Below are positions 26,054 through 35,604 of a stretch of 64,000 nucleotides of DNA, one piece after another. The translations under genes were made by a program, and so were the position numbers. Under the pieces are notes generated by a model that was given only the letters and a program-made list of their open reading frames with translations, ran no database searches and was not told the DNA's origin. How positions within the stretch are numbered: position 1 is the stretch's first letter; each line of letters starts with the position of its first letter. Origin of the DNA: OMPR01 sp965183835. Its GTDB lineage: Bacteria; Pseudomonadota; Alphaproteobacteria; Rhodobacterales; Rhodobacteraceae. The stretch spans positions 62,001 to 126,000 of the forward strand of contig CBCYME010000013.1 in the NCBI GenBank assembly GCA_965183835.1, given 5' to 3'.

Positions 26054-27205
26054 CTAGCCAATCAACCGCGCAGCCAGATTTCCGTTCAGATAGCTGATGC
26101 GCCCGCCTGAAAACGCACCCGCGACCCGATGTGTCCCCTCTTCAAGCACGACAAAATCCGCACGTGCGCCCACCTTCAGCGTTCCTCGATCCATTAATCC
26201 CAACACCGCCGCTGGCCCGCTCGACACCAATGCCCACGCGTCAGCAAAATCAAGAACGCCTGTTTTTGCCAACATCAGCGCCGCCCGTCTCGGACTGGGG
26301 TAATGATAGTCCGAGGCCAAAGCATCACACAGCCCCATCGCAATCAATTCGACCGCGCTGGCGTTGCCGTTGTGCGATCCCCCACGCACCACGTTTGGCG
26401 CCCCTAGCACAATCAGGTCACCGCTTGATCGGGCAGCTTCGGCGGCTTCGATGGTTTCAGGGAACTCTGACAGTCGAACACCTCTGTCCCGCCAAACTTC
26501 GCGCCCTTCGGCGGTTTGATCGTCATGGCTGCCCATCAGAACGCCCTGTTCGGCTAAGGTCGCACATAACTGATCCAACGCCTCAGGGACTTCGGCGCTA
26601 CGCCTGTGCATCTCCTGCATCATCTCAAGGTGCTTTTCAGGATTTCGCCCCGCCTTGAGCGCCTGCCCCGTCAGCCGCGGCGGTTTCTTCCCTGCGGCCA
26701 GCTTGGCGTGTGGCAAGTGATCGTTGAACACCACGTAACGCACCCCCCACTCTCTGACCCGGTCCACCAAACCGGCATAGTCATCCAACATATGGGTCTC
26801 AAACCTAAGCTGCGGGATCAGATCTGTAACGACATCATCCTGCACCGTTTGAATGGCTCGAAACACCTGCGCTGCATACTCCGGCGCGCGCAGCCCCCCC
26901 TCCCAGCTGTGAAACTGGGCCATAACCGCCGTTGTAATGCCGTTCGCGGCCAGCTCTGCTTCGGCGGCAAGAACACCTTCGTTCATCTGCTTCATCGCCC
27001 CCCGGCGCGGAGCAAGGTGGCGTTCGAACCCATCGCCGTGCAAATCCACAATTCCTGGCAAGACCATAAACCCGCTTAAGTCCGCAACTTTCGCTGCCCG
27101 CGCCTCAACGATACAGCCCTCCGAAATGGACAGGTCTGTTGATTGCAATCCATCCGTCTCTGTCAGAACCTGTGCTCCGACCAAGGTTAGATCCAAAGCC
27201 GTCAT
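26054..27205 (-). CDS. phnM: Alpha-D-ribose 1-methylphosphonate 5-triphosphate diphosphatase
   Basis: Amidohydrolase-fold enzyme of 383 residues that in the carbon-phosphorus lyase pathway removes diphosphate from the ribosyl phosphonate triphosphate. Motifs: VLPGIVDLHGDGFERH (metal site), FETHMLD, FNDHLPH, SHDDQT, and LASDYHYPSPRRAA near the end. ATG at 27205 has AAGGAG 8 nt upstream. None of phnGHIJKL lies beside it; instead the lipase gene overlaps its start by 4 nt. The rest of the pathway could be elsewhere, or this copy could have another substrate. Confidence 0.9.
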   Translation of the reverse strand: MTALDLTLVGAQVLTETDGLQSTDLSISEGCIVEARAAKVADLSGFMVLPGIVDLHGDGFERHLAPRRGAMKQMNEGVLAAEAELAANGITTAVMAQFHSWEGGLRAPEYAAQVFRAIQTVQDDVVTDLIPQLRFETHMLDDYAGLVDRVREWGVRYVVFNDHLPHAKLAAGKKPPRLTGQALKAGRNPEKHLEMMQEMHRRSAEVPEALDQLCATLAEQGVLMGSHDDQTAEGREVWRDRGVRLSEFPETIEAAEAARSSGDLIVLGAPNVVRGGSHNGNASAVELIAMGLCDALASDYHYPSPRRAALMLAKTGVLDFADAWALVSSGPAAVLGLMDRGTLKVGARADFVVLEEGTHRVAGAFSGGRISYLNGNLAARLIG

Positions 27206-27972
27206 TCCGTGCTCTCCTTGTGCACTTGATCGCATTCCTGCCCCAAGCACATGTCGTCAATTGTTCCCAACACTGAATCCACCCACGAAATGTCGGAGTT
27301 AAAGCGGCCAAACTCAACAAAGTGCACGACCTGCGCGATTACCCGTGGGTTATTCATCATAAAGGTATGTGTCACCGGCAAAACGATATGATCCGCCATG
27401 CCCTCGACCTTGGTTGATTGCACCGAAACTTTGCCATCATCCGGCCCCGGCAGCAGTGTCGAAAAGAGCGGATTGAGCGAATTATCCCCCGCGATCACAC
27501 CCAGTTCAAAATTCACAGGCGGCAACCGACGCGGCAAGCTGTTTGGGCCGGTTCCAAGGGACAATCCAGCCGGGCCATTCAGTAAACCAAAGGCCTCAAG
27601 ATCGCCAAAACGGTCCACGATTTCACTGCCTTGATTGGGTGGCCCCAACATCACAACGCGCCCAACTTGATCAGGGACACCGCCGCGCAGCCAATAGCGG
27701 ATCAAAATACCGCCCATCGAATGGGCGACAAAATGAACCGTCTGATCGCCGCAGGCCTGCATCGCGGCGGGCAAGGTTTGCGCCACAAGTTCGGGGATCG
27801 GCATATCCGTCGACGGGTAGCCCGGGCGGACAACATCATAGTCCCGCAGCTCAAGCAATTCTTCCATGACCGCGAAAGAGGTTTCGCTACGCGCAAGACC
27901 GTGGAGCAGCACCACGCAATCCGCAATCGCAGAAGTGGGAACAAACAACAAGAGAAAGGCAAAACAACGCAT
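27202..27972 (-). CDS. Secreted alpha/beta-hydrolase (lipase/esterase-like)
   Basis: 256 residues with a signal peptide (MRCFAFLLLFVPTSAIA, cleavage near 17). The hydrolase core has the oxyanion-hole segment VVLLHGLARS, nucleophile Ser85 in FVAHSMGGIL, an Asp at about 178-179 (PGPDDGKVS) and His202 (PVTHTFMM). It probably hydrolyses esters in the periplasm. Its stop overlaps the phnM start, making a two-gene unit with no obvious shared chemistry. Confidence 0.85.
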   Translation of the reverse strand: MRCFAFLLLFVPTSAIADCVVLLHGLARSETSFAVMEELLELRDYDVVRPGYPSTDMPIPELVAQTLPAAMQACGDQTVHFVAHSMGGILIRYWLRGGVPDQVGRVVMLGPPNQGSEIVDRFGDLEAFGLLNGPAGLSLGTGPNSLPRRLPPVNFELGVIAGDNSLNPLFSTLLPGPDDGKVSVQSTKVEGMADHIVLPVTHTFMMNNPRVIAQVVHFVEFGRFNSDISWVDSVLGTIDDMCLGQECDQVHKESTE

Positions 27973-28011
27973 GGATCTCGGGATACTTGGAATTCTGATG
28001 CGAGAAAAGGT

Positions 28012-28851
28012 TCAGGCGGCGCGGGGCTTGAAAACAGCAAGCGCAATTCCGCCAACCACCAGAGCCGCCCCAACGATCAAGCGTGTTCCCGCGGCTTCGC
28101 CGAGCATCAAAACGCCTGCAACCAATGCAATAATTGGAACGCTCAATTGAACCGTTGCGGCGACTGACGGGGCCAGCTGCGGCACCACCCGATACCACAG
28201 AGCGTACCCCATTCCCGATGTCACCGCCCCCGACAGGATCGCCAGGCCAACGCCTTCTGGTGTGGTCACAAATTCCGGGCCGATGACCCAAATGGCCCCT
28301 GCGGTGATCGGCAAGGCGAGCACAAAGTTTGCCCCGGTTCCGGCCAACGCATCCGGTTCAGCGCGACCAGCGAGCGTGTAAAAGCCCCAGCCAAGCCCCG
28401 CGAGCCCCATCAGGAGTACGCCCGTCAAATCGACCTGCACCGCACCCGTCGGCCACAACACAACGGCCAGCCCTCCAAATGCAACCAAGGCCCCAAGCCA
28501 TTGGCGTGCCGGCGGCAGTGCCGAGAGAGCGCTCACCCCAAACATTGTCATTTGCACAACGCCAAACAGGATCAAAGCGCCCAAGCCCGCATCCAATGTC
28601 AGGTAGGCCATTGAAAAACCGACCATATAAAGGCTGAGCGTTCCCGCCCCTATCCATCTTTGAGGAACAAACAACGGGAGCGATTTGCGCTGCAACAACA
28701 CAAGAACCGCCAACGTGACAGCCCCGGACAAAACCCGAACCACAGCAAAACTGCCGGGATCGCTAAACCCGGCTCCGACGGCAAGCCGGTTCAAAATTGA
28801 ATTCGCAGCAAAGGCTGACATGGTAAGGGCGGTCAAAAGAAACAGGCGCAT
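28012..28851 (-). CDS. EamA/DMT-superfamily membrane transporter
   Basis: 279 residues with about ten membrane helices in two EamA repeats; the second repeat begins near residue 145. It belongs to the drug/metabolite transporter superfamily, exporters of amino acids or metabolites. Substrate is unknown. It lies 39 bp upstream of the lipase gene on the same strand and may be in the same transcript. Confidence 0.88.
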   Translation of the reverse strand: MRLFLLTALTMSAFAANSILNRLAVGAGFSDPGSFAVVRVLSGAVTLAVLVLLQRKSLPLFVPQRWIGAGTLSLYMVGFSMAYLTLDAGLGALILFGVVQMTMFGVSALSALPPARQWLGALVAFGGLAVVLWPTGAVQVDLTGVLLMGLAGLGWGFYTLAGRAEPDALAGTGANFVLALPITAGAIWVIGPEFVTTPEGVGLAILSGAVTSGMGYALWYRVVPQLAPSVAATVQLSVPIIALVAGVLMLGEAAGTRLIVGAALVVGGIALAVFKPRAA

Positions 28852-28903
28852 TCCTTTGCCTTAGCCTGTTCCACCCAGCACGAACACACAAAACTACGTC
28901 AGC

Positions 28904-29482
28904 TCAGTCTGAAAACGCCTTTGGGTAGATGAGCGTTTCACTGGGACTATCATCCCCGCGTCGGAGGATGAGAGTGTACTCTAACGGATACGGAGAGGTT
29001 AACTGCTGCGCCTGGGCCTTGTCGAACCCCCATCGCCCGTAGAATGCGGGGTTCCCCAATACGACGATCGCTTCTGGCAGTTGAGTTTTGTACATTTCAG
29101 GTGGAGTTTCGTACAAAGTCTTTAAATGTTGCAGCATCCTCGTGCCAATGTGCCATGGGTTCCGGTGTGCTTCCCCCCCGGCTCCCTCAACCATCATGGC
29201 CGTATCGTCTTCGGCAAGCTTTCCGCGCTGCCATTCGGGCCTGACCGCCATCGGCGCCAAACACGCCCAACCGTCAGGCGCCTGCATCCGACTAAGGGCA
29301 AGGTAGCCGCCGATCTTCCCCGCCCATGGGGTTTGAAACTCATGCAGCATATCGCCGTCCTCGCGCAGCTTGCGCACCAGCCGTGCCTCTGCATCTGTGG
29401 GAAACGCTACGCGCAGCAGGGCGTCCACCTCGTCAAATTGATCTTCGGTCACACCCAGCATTGTGTCCGGCCCAACACCCAT
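28904..29482 (-). CDS. GNAT-family N-acetyltransferase
   Basis: 192 residues of YhbS-like GNAT layout: EARLVRKLREDGDML near the start, CLAPMAVRPEWQRGKLAE as the acetyl-CoA loop region (about 73-90), IGTRMLQHLK, and the C-terminal VVLGNPAFYGRWGFDKA typical of the family. The acceptor is unknown. The segment around 88-105 (AEDDTAMMVEGAGGEAHRN) is longer than in typical YhbS proteins and partly disrupts the R/Q-x-x-G-x-G/A loop. Confidence 0.8.
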   Translation of the reverse strand: MGVGPDTMLGVTEDQFDEVDALLRVAFPTDAEARLVRKLREDGDMLHEFQTPWAGKIGGYLALSRMQAPDGWACLAPMAVRPEWQRGKLAEDDTAMMVEGAGGEAHRNPWHIGTRMLQHLKTLYETPPEMYKTQLPEAIVVLGNPAFYGRWGFDKAQAQQLTSPYPLEYTLILRRGDDSPSETLIYPKAFSD

Positions 29483-29537
29483 GTCGCCCTCTCCCTATCT
29501 CTGACTGCAATATGAGCGCCTCAAAGATCCGCGCAAC

Positions 29538-29566
29538 AAAAAAGGGGCCGCCCAAAGGCAGCCCCT
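29538..29566 (-). terminator. Rho-independent terminator of groESL
   Basis: Minus-strand stem AGGGGCTGCC / GGCGGCCCCT (one wobble pair) followed by TTTTT, about 55 bp past the groEL stop. Confidence 0.85.
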
Positions 29567-29619
29567 AAAATCATCCGGTTGGATGGCGATGTTAACTCAC
29601 AAGTCCAGAGGACCTGTGA

Positions 29620-31269
<1,650 letters not shown>

Positions 31270-31321
31270 GTTCTATTTCTCCTTGAGAAGTCTTAAAAGA
31301 GGGTCAGAGAAGCCGGGTGGC

Positions 31322-31609
31322 TTACTCGATGATCCCCATGATGTCGGATTCTTTCATCATCAGCAGCTCTTCGCCGTCGACGGAAACTTCGGTGCCGGAC
31401 CATTTGCCGAACAGAACTTTGTCGCCTGTCGCAACGTCCAGAGCGATACGGTCGCCCTTGTCGTCGCGAGCGCCTGCGCCTGCAGCGACGATAACGCCTT
31501 CAGCTGGCTTTTCTTTTGCGCTTTCGGGGATGATCAATCCGCCAGCAGTTTTCTCGTCGCTTTCTGTGCGACGAACCAGCACGCGGTCATGAAGCGGTTT
31601 CAATGCCAT
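31322..31609 (-). CDS. groES: 10-kDa co-chaperonin GroES
   Basis: 95 residues: MALKPLHDRVLVRRTESDEK, a mobile loop EKTAGGLIIPESAKEKP, and the C-terminal DSDIMGIIE. Caps the GroEL ring. AAGGAG lies 9 nt before the ATG. First gene of groESL; promoter and CIRCE lie upstream. Confidence 0.98.
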   Translation of the reverse strand: MALKPLHDRVLVRRTESDEKTAGGLIIPESAKEKPAEGVIVAAGAGARDDKGDRIALDVATGDKVLFGKWSGTEVSVDGEELLMMKESDIMGIIE

Positions 31610-31647
31610 CTTTGCAGCTCCTTAAGGCTCAAAGGTTATTATTCCTC

Positions 31648-31670
31648 ATCTCGCACTCCCTTGGCGAGAT
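31648..31670. promoter_or_regulatory. Second inverted repeat in the groES leader
   Basis: Perfect 7-bp arms ATCTCGC / GCGAGAT separated by exactly 9 nt, 2 bp downstream (in transcription sense) of CIRCE. In the RNA it would form a hairpin whose loop contains AGGGAG. Could be an mRNA structure or a second operator; no family known to me. Confidence 0.55.
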
Positions 31671-31672
31671 CA

Positions 31673-31699
31673 TTATCACTCACTTGCGCTGAGTGCTAA
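31673..31699. promoter_or_regulatory. CIRCE element (HrcA operator) of groESL
   Basis: TTATCACTC, nine nucleotides, GAGTGCTAA. The consensus is TTAGCACTC-N9-GAGTGCTAA, so only one base differs. Binding site of the heat-inducible repressor HrcA, whose gene is not in the window. Confidence 0.93.
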
Positions 31700-31707
31700 C
31701 GGAAGCA

Positions 31708-31736
31708 TAGCTAGGCACTGACTTTTACCGAGTCAA
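31708..31736 (-). promoter_or_regulatory. Sigma-70-type promoter of groESL
   Basis: Minus strand TTGACT, 17-nt spacer, TAGCTA. CIRCE begins about 8 bp after the -10 box, the usual place for HrcA to block initiation. The -10 is weak. Confidence 0.6.
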
Positions 31737-31759
31737 CAGGTAGGGTCAGAAAAATGAAC

Positions 31760-32431
31760 CTATTTTTGGTCCCAGCTGTAAGCCCAGTGCTTTAGCCCTT
31801 GGGAGCCTGCATTACTGAGCATATAAATACCGGTATCGACCTTTTCAAACCAACCGTAGTGATTAATGCGCATGAGGCCGGTTGCCTTGGGAACGCCTGC
31901 GGCCTTTGCAACCTCTGCCCCTTTGGACGGGCCATTTTCCGCCAGATAGGCGGCGCAACGTAGGGCATCTTGCCTATAGGCAGTGACGATCCCGTGCCGG
32001 GTCGCCCCGCCCGCGTTTGGATCCCCCTGCAGGCGATCAAATTCGCGCAGCAGTCGTTTTGTTTTCTGTTTGGATTTACGGGGGGCGTAAGGCCCCGGAT
32101 CACACTGTACCTCGACGGTTCCATCAGATCTAACCGTGATCAAGCCCACTCCGAGACGCCGACACATCAATAGGTTTTCTTTGAGCATGCGGCGCGCGCT
32201 TTTCCCTGTGGGCTTTGGCACGCCAATATATACGGTCTCTGTGACCTTCAATCGTTCGATGGCTTGGTGGTACAGAGACAAAGAAAACCGCAGCTTCAGC
32301 TCGACGATAACCGGAGTTTCACCCCCACGGCATGCCACGACATCAGCTGCCCCCACTTCGCCTTTGACGACATAGCCTTGTGCCTCAAGGTAGGCCTTGA
32401 TCGGGGGATAAAGATCTTGCTCACGATTCAT
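31760..32431 (-). CDS. DUF2161 family protein, PD-(D/E)XK nuclease-like fold
   Basis: 223 residues. The N-terminal half has a nuclease-like core: GAADVVACRG (Asp), then PVIVELKLRFS (E-x-K), followed by SLYHQAIERL (Gln). The C-terminal half (about 150-223) looks like a winged helix (GPSKGAEVAKAAGVPKATGLMR). Rhodobacteraceae carry this as a conserved single gene; function is unknown, possibly DNA repair. Divergent from ppaC. Confidence 0.85.
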   Translation of the reverse strand: MNREQDLYPPIKAYLEAQGYVVKGEVGAADVVACRGGETPVIVELKLRFSLSLYHQAIERLKVTETVYIGVPKPTGKSARRMLKENLLMCRRLGVGLITVRSDGTVEVQCDPGPYAPRKSKQKTKRLLREFDRLQGDPNAGGATRHGIVTAYRQDALRCAAYLAENGPSKGAEVAKAAGVPKATGLMRINHYGWFEKVDTGIYMLSNAGSQGLKHWAYSWDQK

Positions 32432-32540
32432 GCGCTTACCTTATGTGCCCTCGCGTCTATTTGCCACCAACGCATATCGTGACAAGCCGTGTCCTCGCCC
32501 GTATAACGCCCGCAAATTTATATGAACGCAGGACGCTGAC

Positions 32541-33461
32541 ATGAACACCCAAGTTTTTGGCCACAAATCCCCTGACACCGATTCCACCGGTTCCCCTATC
32601 GTCTGGGCCTGGTATCTGAACGACGTGAAAGGTGTTCCCGCAACGCCCGTTCTGTTGGGCGAACCTAACACCGAAGCCGCGTTTATGCTGGAACGTTGGA
32701 ACTTGGAAAAACCGGCTATCATCACTGATATCGCCGACGGTCAGCCCTGTGTCATCGTTGACACCAATAACCCTGCTGAACTGCCCGACAACATCAACGG
32801 TGCTGATATTCAGGCCATTATCGACCACCATGCACTGGTGGGCGGTCTGAAAACCAAGGGCCCGATCCACATCACTGTCCGTCAATTGGCCTGCACCGCT
32901 ACCATCATGATTGATCTGATGGGTGACGATGCAGCCAAAATGCCGGATGCAATCAAGGGCGCGGCCCTGACCTGCATCCTGTCTGACACATTGGAATTCC
33001 GCTCGCCGACCACGACTGACCATGACCGCGCCGTTGCGGAAAAGCTGGCGGCTGATCTGGGTATCGACATCGCGGCCTATGCGGCTGACATGTTTGCGGC
33101 GAAATCGGACGTCTCCTCGTTCAGCGATGCCGAACTGTTGCGGATGGATTCCAAGGAATACGCTGTCGACGACACCAAATTCCGCGTATCTGTTCTGGAA
33201 ACCACAGCGCCGGGCGTTGTGCTGGATCGCAAGGCATCCTTGATCGAGACCATGACTTCGGTTGCGAGTGAAGACAGCGTTGATCAGGTTTTACTGTTCG
33301 TCGTCGACATCCTGAACGAAGAAGCGACCCTGCTGGTGCCCAACGATCTGGTCAAAGGCGTTGCCGAGAAGAGCTTTGGCGCCTCGGTTACCGGGGACGC
33401 GGTTGTCTTGCCTGGCATCATGAGCCGCAAAAAGCAGATCATTCCGAACCTCAAAGTCTAA
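32541..33461 (+). CDS. ppaC: Manganese-dependent inorganic pyrophosphatase
   Basis: Family II (DHH) pyrophosphatase of 306 residues that hydrolyses PPi to phosphate. Motifs in order: GHKSPDTDS (His8, Asp12, Asp14), VDTNN, IDHHALVGG, SDTLEFRSP, and the C-terminal SRKKQIIP that closes on the substrate. Unlike the Mg-dependent family I enzyme, it is Mn/Co-activated. A hairpin follows. Confidence 0.97.
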   Translation: MNTQVFGHKSPDTDSTGSPIVWAWYLNDVKGVPATPVLLGEPNTEAAFMLERWNLEKPAIITDIADGQPCVIVDTNNPAELPDNINGADIQAIIDHHALVGGLKTKGPIHITVRQLACTATIMIDLMGDDAAKMPDAIKGAALTCILSDTLEFRSPTTTDHDRAVAEKLAADLGIDIAAYAADMFAAKSDVSSFSDAELLRMDSKEYAVDDTKFRVSVLETTAPGVVLDRKASLIETMTSVASEDSVDQVLLFVVDILNEEATLLVPNDLVKGVAEKSFGASVTGDAVVLPGIMSRKKQIIPNLKV

Positions 33462-33486
33462 TCGAAAACACCAATTCTAACGGCGC

Positions 33487-33518
33487 AAGGGCATCTCTAG
33501 TTATGGGGTGCCCTTTTT
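33487..33518 (+). terminator. Rho-independent terminator of ppaC
   Basis: Stem AAGGGCATC / GGGTGCCCTT around a loop, with TTTTT at the end, 25 bp after the stop. Confidence 0.85.
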
Positions 33519-33709
33519 GTTTGCGGCAAACTTGAAGGTCGCAAAGCAGTCCCGGCGTATTACCTGCTTCTGATTTTTTTGCATTTTTGTATATACATCA
33601 GCAATACAGTGTAGTAACAAAACCACATTCAGCTCGCGCTGAACACTGCACATTCGGATCTGACACTTCGGTGCTTCAGATCAAGTCAAGCTATTGTTGT
33701 TAAAAGTTT

Positions 33710-33739
33710 TTGAAACGACGAGAGCTTAGAGCGTAATAT
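33710..33739 (+). promoter_or_regulatory. Sigma-70-type promoter of the lysine-rich mini-gene
   Basis: TTGAAA, 18-nt spacer, TAATAT. Both hexamers are close to consensus, better than most in this window. The start would be near 33746, only about 12 nt before the ATG at 33758. Confidence 0.65.
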
Positions 33740-33757
33740 TGAACAAGGGGACCTATC

Positions 33758-33877
33758 ATGGCCAAAGACAAGAAGCTGAAAGACCTGAAAAAAGAAGTCA
33801 AACTGCGCGAAGGCAAAGTAGAGCGCCAGCAAGACAAGCTGAAGAAAGCAAAGAAAGCCCTGAAAAAGGCGAGCTGA
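33758..33877 (+). CDS. Lysine-rich 39-residue protein, unknown function
   Basis: 39 codons starting MAKDKKLKDLKKEVKLREG, with 15 Lys and 2 Arg, no aromatic residue or Cys. It reads as one amphipathic helix, coiled-coil-like, with Leu/Val spaced along it. AAGGGG is 8 nt upstream of the ATG, a good promoter is just before it and a strong terminator about 100 bp after it, so it is a complete transcription unit. Such a protein could bind nucleic acid or another acidic partner. I recognise no family. Confidence 0.75.
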   Translation: MAKDKKLKDLKKEVKLREGKVERQQDKLKKAKKALKKAS

Positions 33878-33972
33878 TTTTCGGCAATCGGGAAGCCCGC
33901 TTAATGCATGGTGTGACGTCGAAAGGCCAAACACAGAGACGTTGCTGAGCGGGATACCCCAACCCAATAGCT

Positions 33973-34010
33973 AAAAAACCGCCCCGTTCATTCGTTCGGG
34001 GCGGTTTTTT
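33973..34010. terminator. Bidirectional rho-independent terminator
   Basis: Perfect stem AAAAAACCGCCCCG / CGGGGCGGTTTTTT with a 10-nt loop, ending the mini-gene transcript. Confidence 0.93.
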
Positions 34011-34135
34011 GTTTTTCAGCTGAAATTTGGAACTACGCGACGCCCATACACTTGCCCCATGGCCAAGCATGGTAACTGTTACAATTTTGGGCCATACACG
34101 CAGGCAACAATCACCATTTTGCCCTAAGGCCCGCC

Positions 34136-35011
34136 ATGACCCAGATCGTTACCGCCCTCTCCGAGATCTCTGACCGCTACCAAGCCCTGTTTGTTGATCT
34201 GTGGGGCTGTGTCCACAATGGGGTTACAGCATACCCGTCTGCCGTGGCTGCGTTGCAAGAGTATCGCGCAAAGGGTGGCACAGTGGTTTTGGTCACCAAC
34301 TCGCCCAAGCCGCGCGCTGGTGTGGCCAGTCAGCTCAGCCAATTCAACGTGCCGGACGACACCTATGACATCATTGCCACTTCGGGCGATTCTGCGCGCT
34401 CGGCCATGTTTCGGGGTGCGGTGGGGAACAAGGTATATTTCATGGGCGAATGGCAGCGTGATGCTGGATTCTTTGAACCGCTCAGCCTGTTGGAAAACCC
34501 AGTCGAAATCGAACGTGTCGCCTTGCAAGACGCCGAGGGCATCGTGTGCTGTGGTCCCAACGACCCGATGGCGGACCCCGATGTGAACCGGGCAGATTTC
34601 CTGTACGCCAAAACCAAGGGCATGAAGTTGCTCTGCGCCAACCCTGACATTGTTGTGGACCGTGGTGAAATACGGGAATGGTGCGCCGGTGCATTGGCAG
34701 GTCTTTACACAGAGATGGGCGGCGAGAGCCTGTATTTTGGCAAACCCCACCCGCCGATCTATGATTTGGCCCGCCGTCGGCTTGCATCCTTGGGCAAAGA
34801 TATCCCCGATTCTGAGATTCTCGCGATCGGAGATGGTGTGATTACGGACATTGCAGGGGCCATGGGAGAAGGAATCGATTCCCTTTTCATCACCGGAGGG
34901 CTGGCTGCATCAGAAACAAAAACTGGTCATCAACCTGATTCAGAAGCGTTAACCGCTTACCTGATCAAGGAAAAATCGAACCCCACCTATTCAATCGGTC
35001 TGTTGCGGTAA
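34136..35011 (+). CDS. HAD-superfamily protein, TIGR01459 (NagD-like, class IIA)
   Basis: 291 residues. Motif I is FVDLWGCVHNG: the nucleophile Asp is present, but the second Asp of the usual DxD is Trp. Motif II is LVTNSPKPR, the cap runs to about 190, and the C-terminal motifs are YFGKPHPPIYDLA and LAIGDGVITDIAGA. TIGR01459 proteins of alphaproteobacteria share this DxW form, to my knowledge; substrate is unknown. Single gene ahead of the MaoC gene. Confidence 0.85.
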   Translation: MTQIVTALSEISDRYQALFVDLWGCVHNGVTAYPSAVAALQEYRAKGGTVVLVTNSPKPRAGVASQLSQFNVPDDTYDIIATSGDSARSAMFRGAVGNKVYFMGEWQRDAGFFEPLSLLENPVEIERVALQDAEGIVCCGPNDPMADPDVNRADFLYAKTKGMKLLCANPDIVVDRGEIREWCAGALAGLYTEMGGESLYFGKPHPPIYDLARRRLASLGKDIPDSEILAIGDGVITDIAGAMGEGIDSLFITGGLAASETKTGHQPDSEALTAYLIKEKSNPTYSIGLLR

Positions 35012-35112
35012 GAAAAAAGGACTTGATTTTCTGCACCTGCAAAGTAATAAAGTTGCCTCATACCGGCAGGGTGTGACTGATAATTACCCAGCCAGACAGA
35101 AAAGAGGACACT

Positions 35113-35556
35113 ATGTTGGACAATCTGCCCCGCGGAACGATCTGCATTGAAGACATCGAAATGGGCATGACCCGGTACCTGCGCAAAGTGGTGACCGATG
35201 AAGACATCGAGATGTTTGCTCAGGTGTCCACGGACCACAATCCGGTGCATCTGGACGATGAATATGCACGCGACACCATCTTTCAGGGCCGTATTGCCCA
35301 CGGGATGCTGACAGCGGGGCTGATCTCGGCCGTGATTGGGGAACAATTGCCGGGCCATGGCACCGTATACATGGGCCAGTCACTAAAGTTCCTTGCACCG
35401 GTTCGCCCCGGCGACATGGTCTATGCCGAGGTCAAAGTCGTTGACATCGAAGTCGGCAAACGCCGCGTGAAACTGGATTGCCACTGCTCTGTTGATGGGA
35501 AAAAGGTCCTGATTGGCGAAGCGATGGTTCTTGCCCCCTCGCGTAAATTCGACTGA
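35113..35556 (+). CDS. MaoC-like (R)-specific enoyl-CoA hydratase
   Basis: 147-residue single hot-dog domain with the hydratase-2 motif: Asp and His in STDHNPVHLDDEYA (about 39-52), then GRIAHGMLTAGLISAVIG and PVRPGDMVYAEVKV. It hydrates trans-2-enoyl-CoA to (R)-3-hydroxyacyl-CoA; PhaJ-type members supply monomers to PHA synthase. That link to the phaC in this window is inference, since it is 33 kb away. Confidence 0.88.
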   Translation: MLDNLPRGTICIEDIEMGMTRYLRKVVTDEDIEMFAQVSTDHNPVHLDDEYARDTIFQGRIAHGMLTAGLISAVIGEQLPGHGTVYMGQSLKFLAPVRPGDMVYAEVKVVDIEVGKRRVKLDCHCSVDGKKVLIGEAMVLAPSRKFD

Positions 35557-35604
35557 CCGAACGCAGTGCTTGCACGTCCCGCCTGAGAACGCTAGGCAAC
35601 GCCC

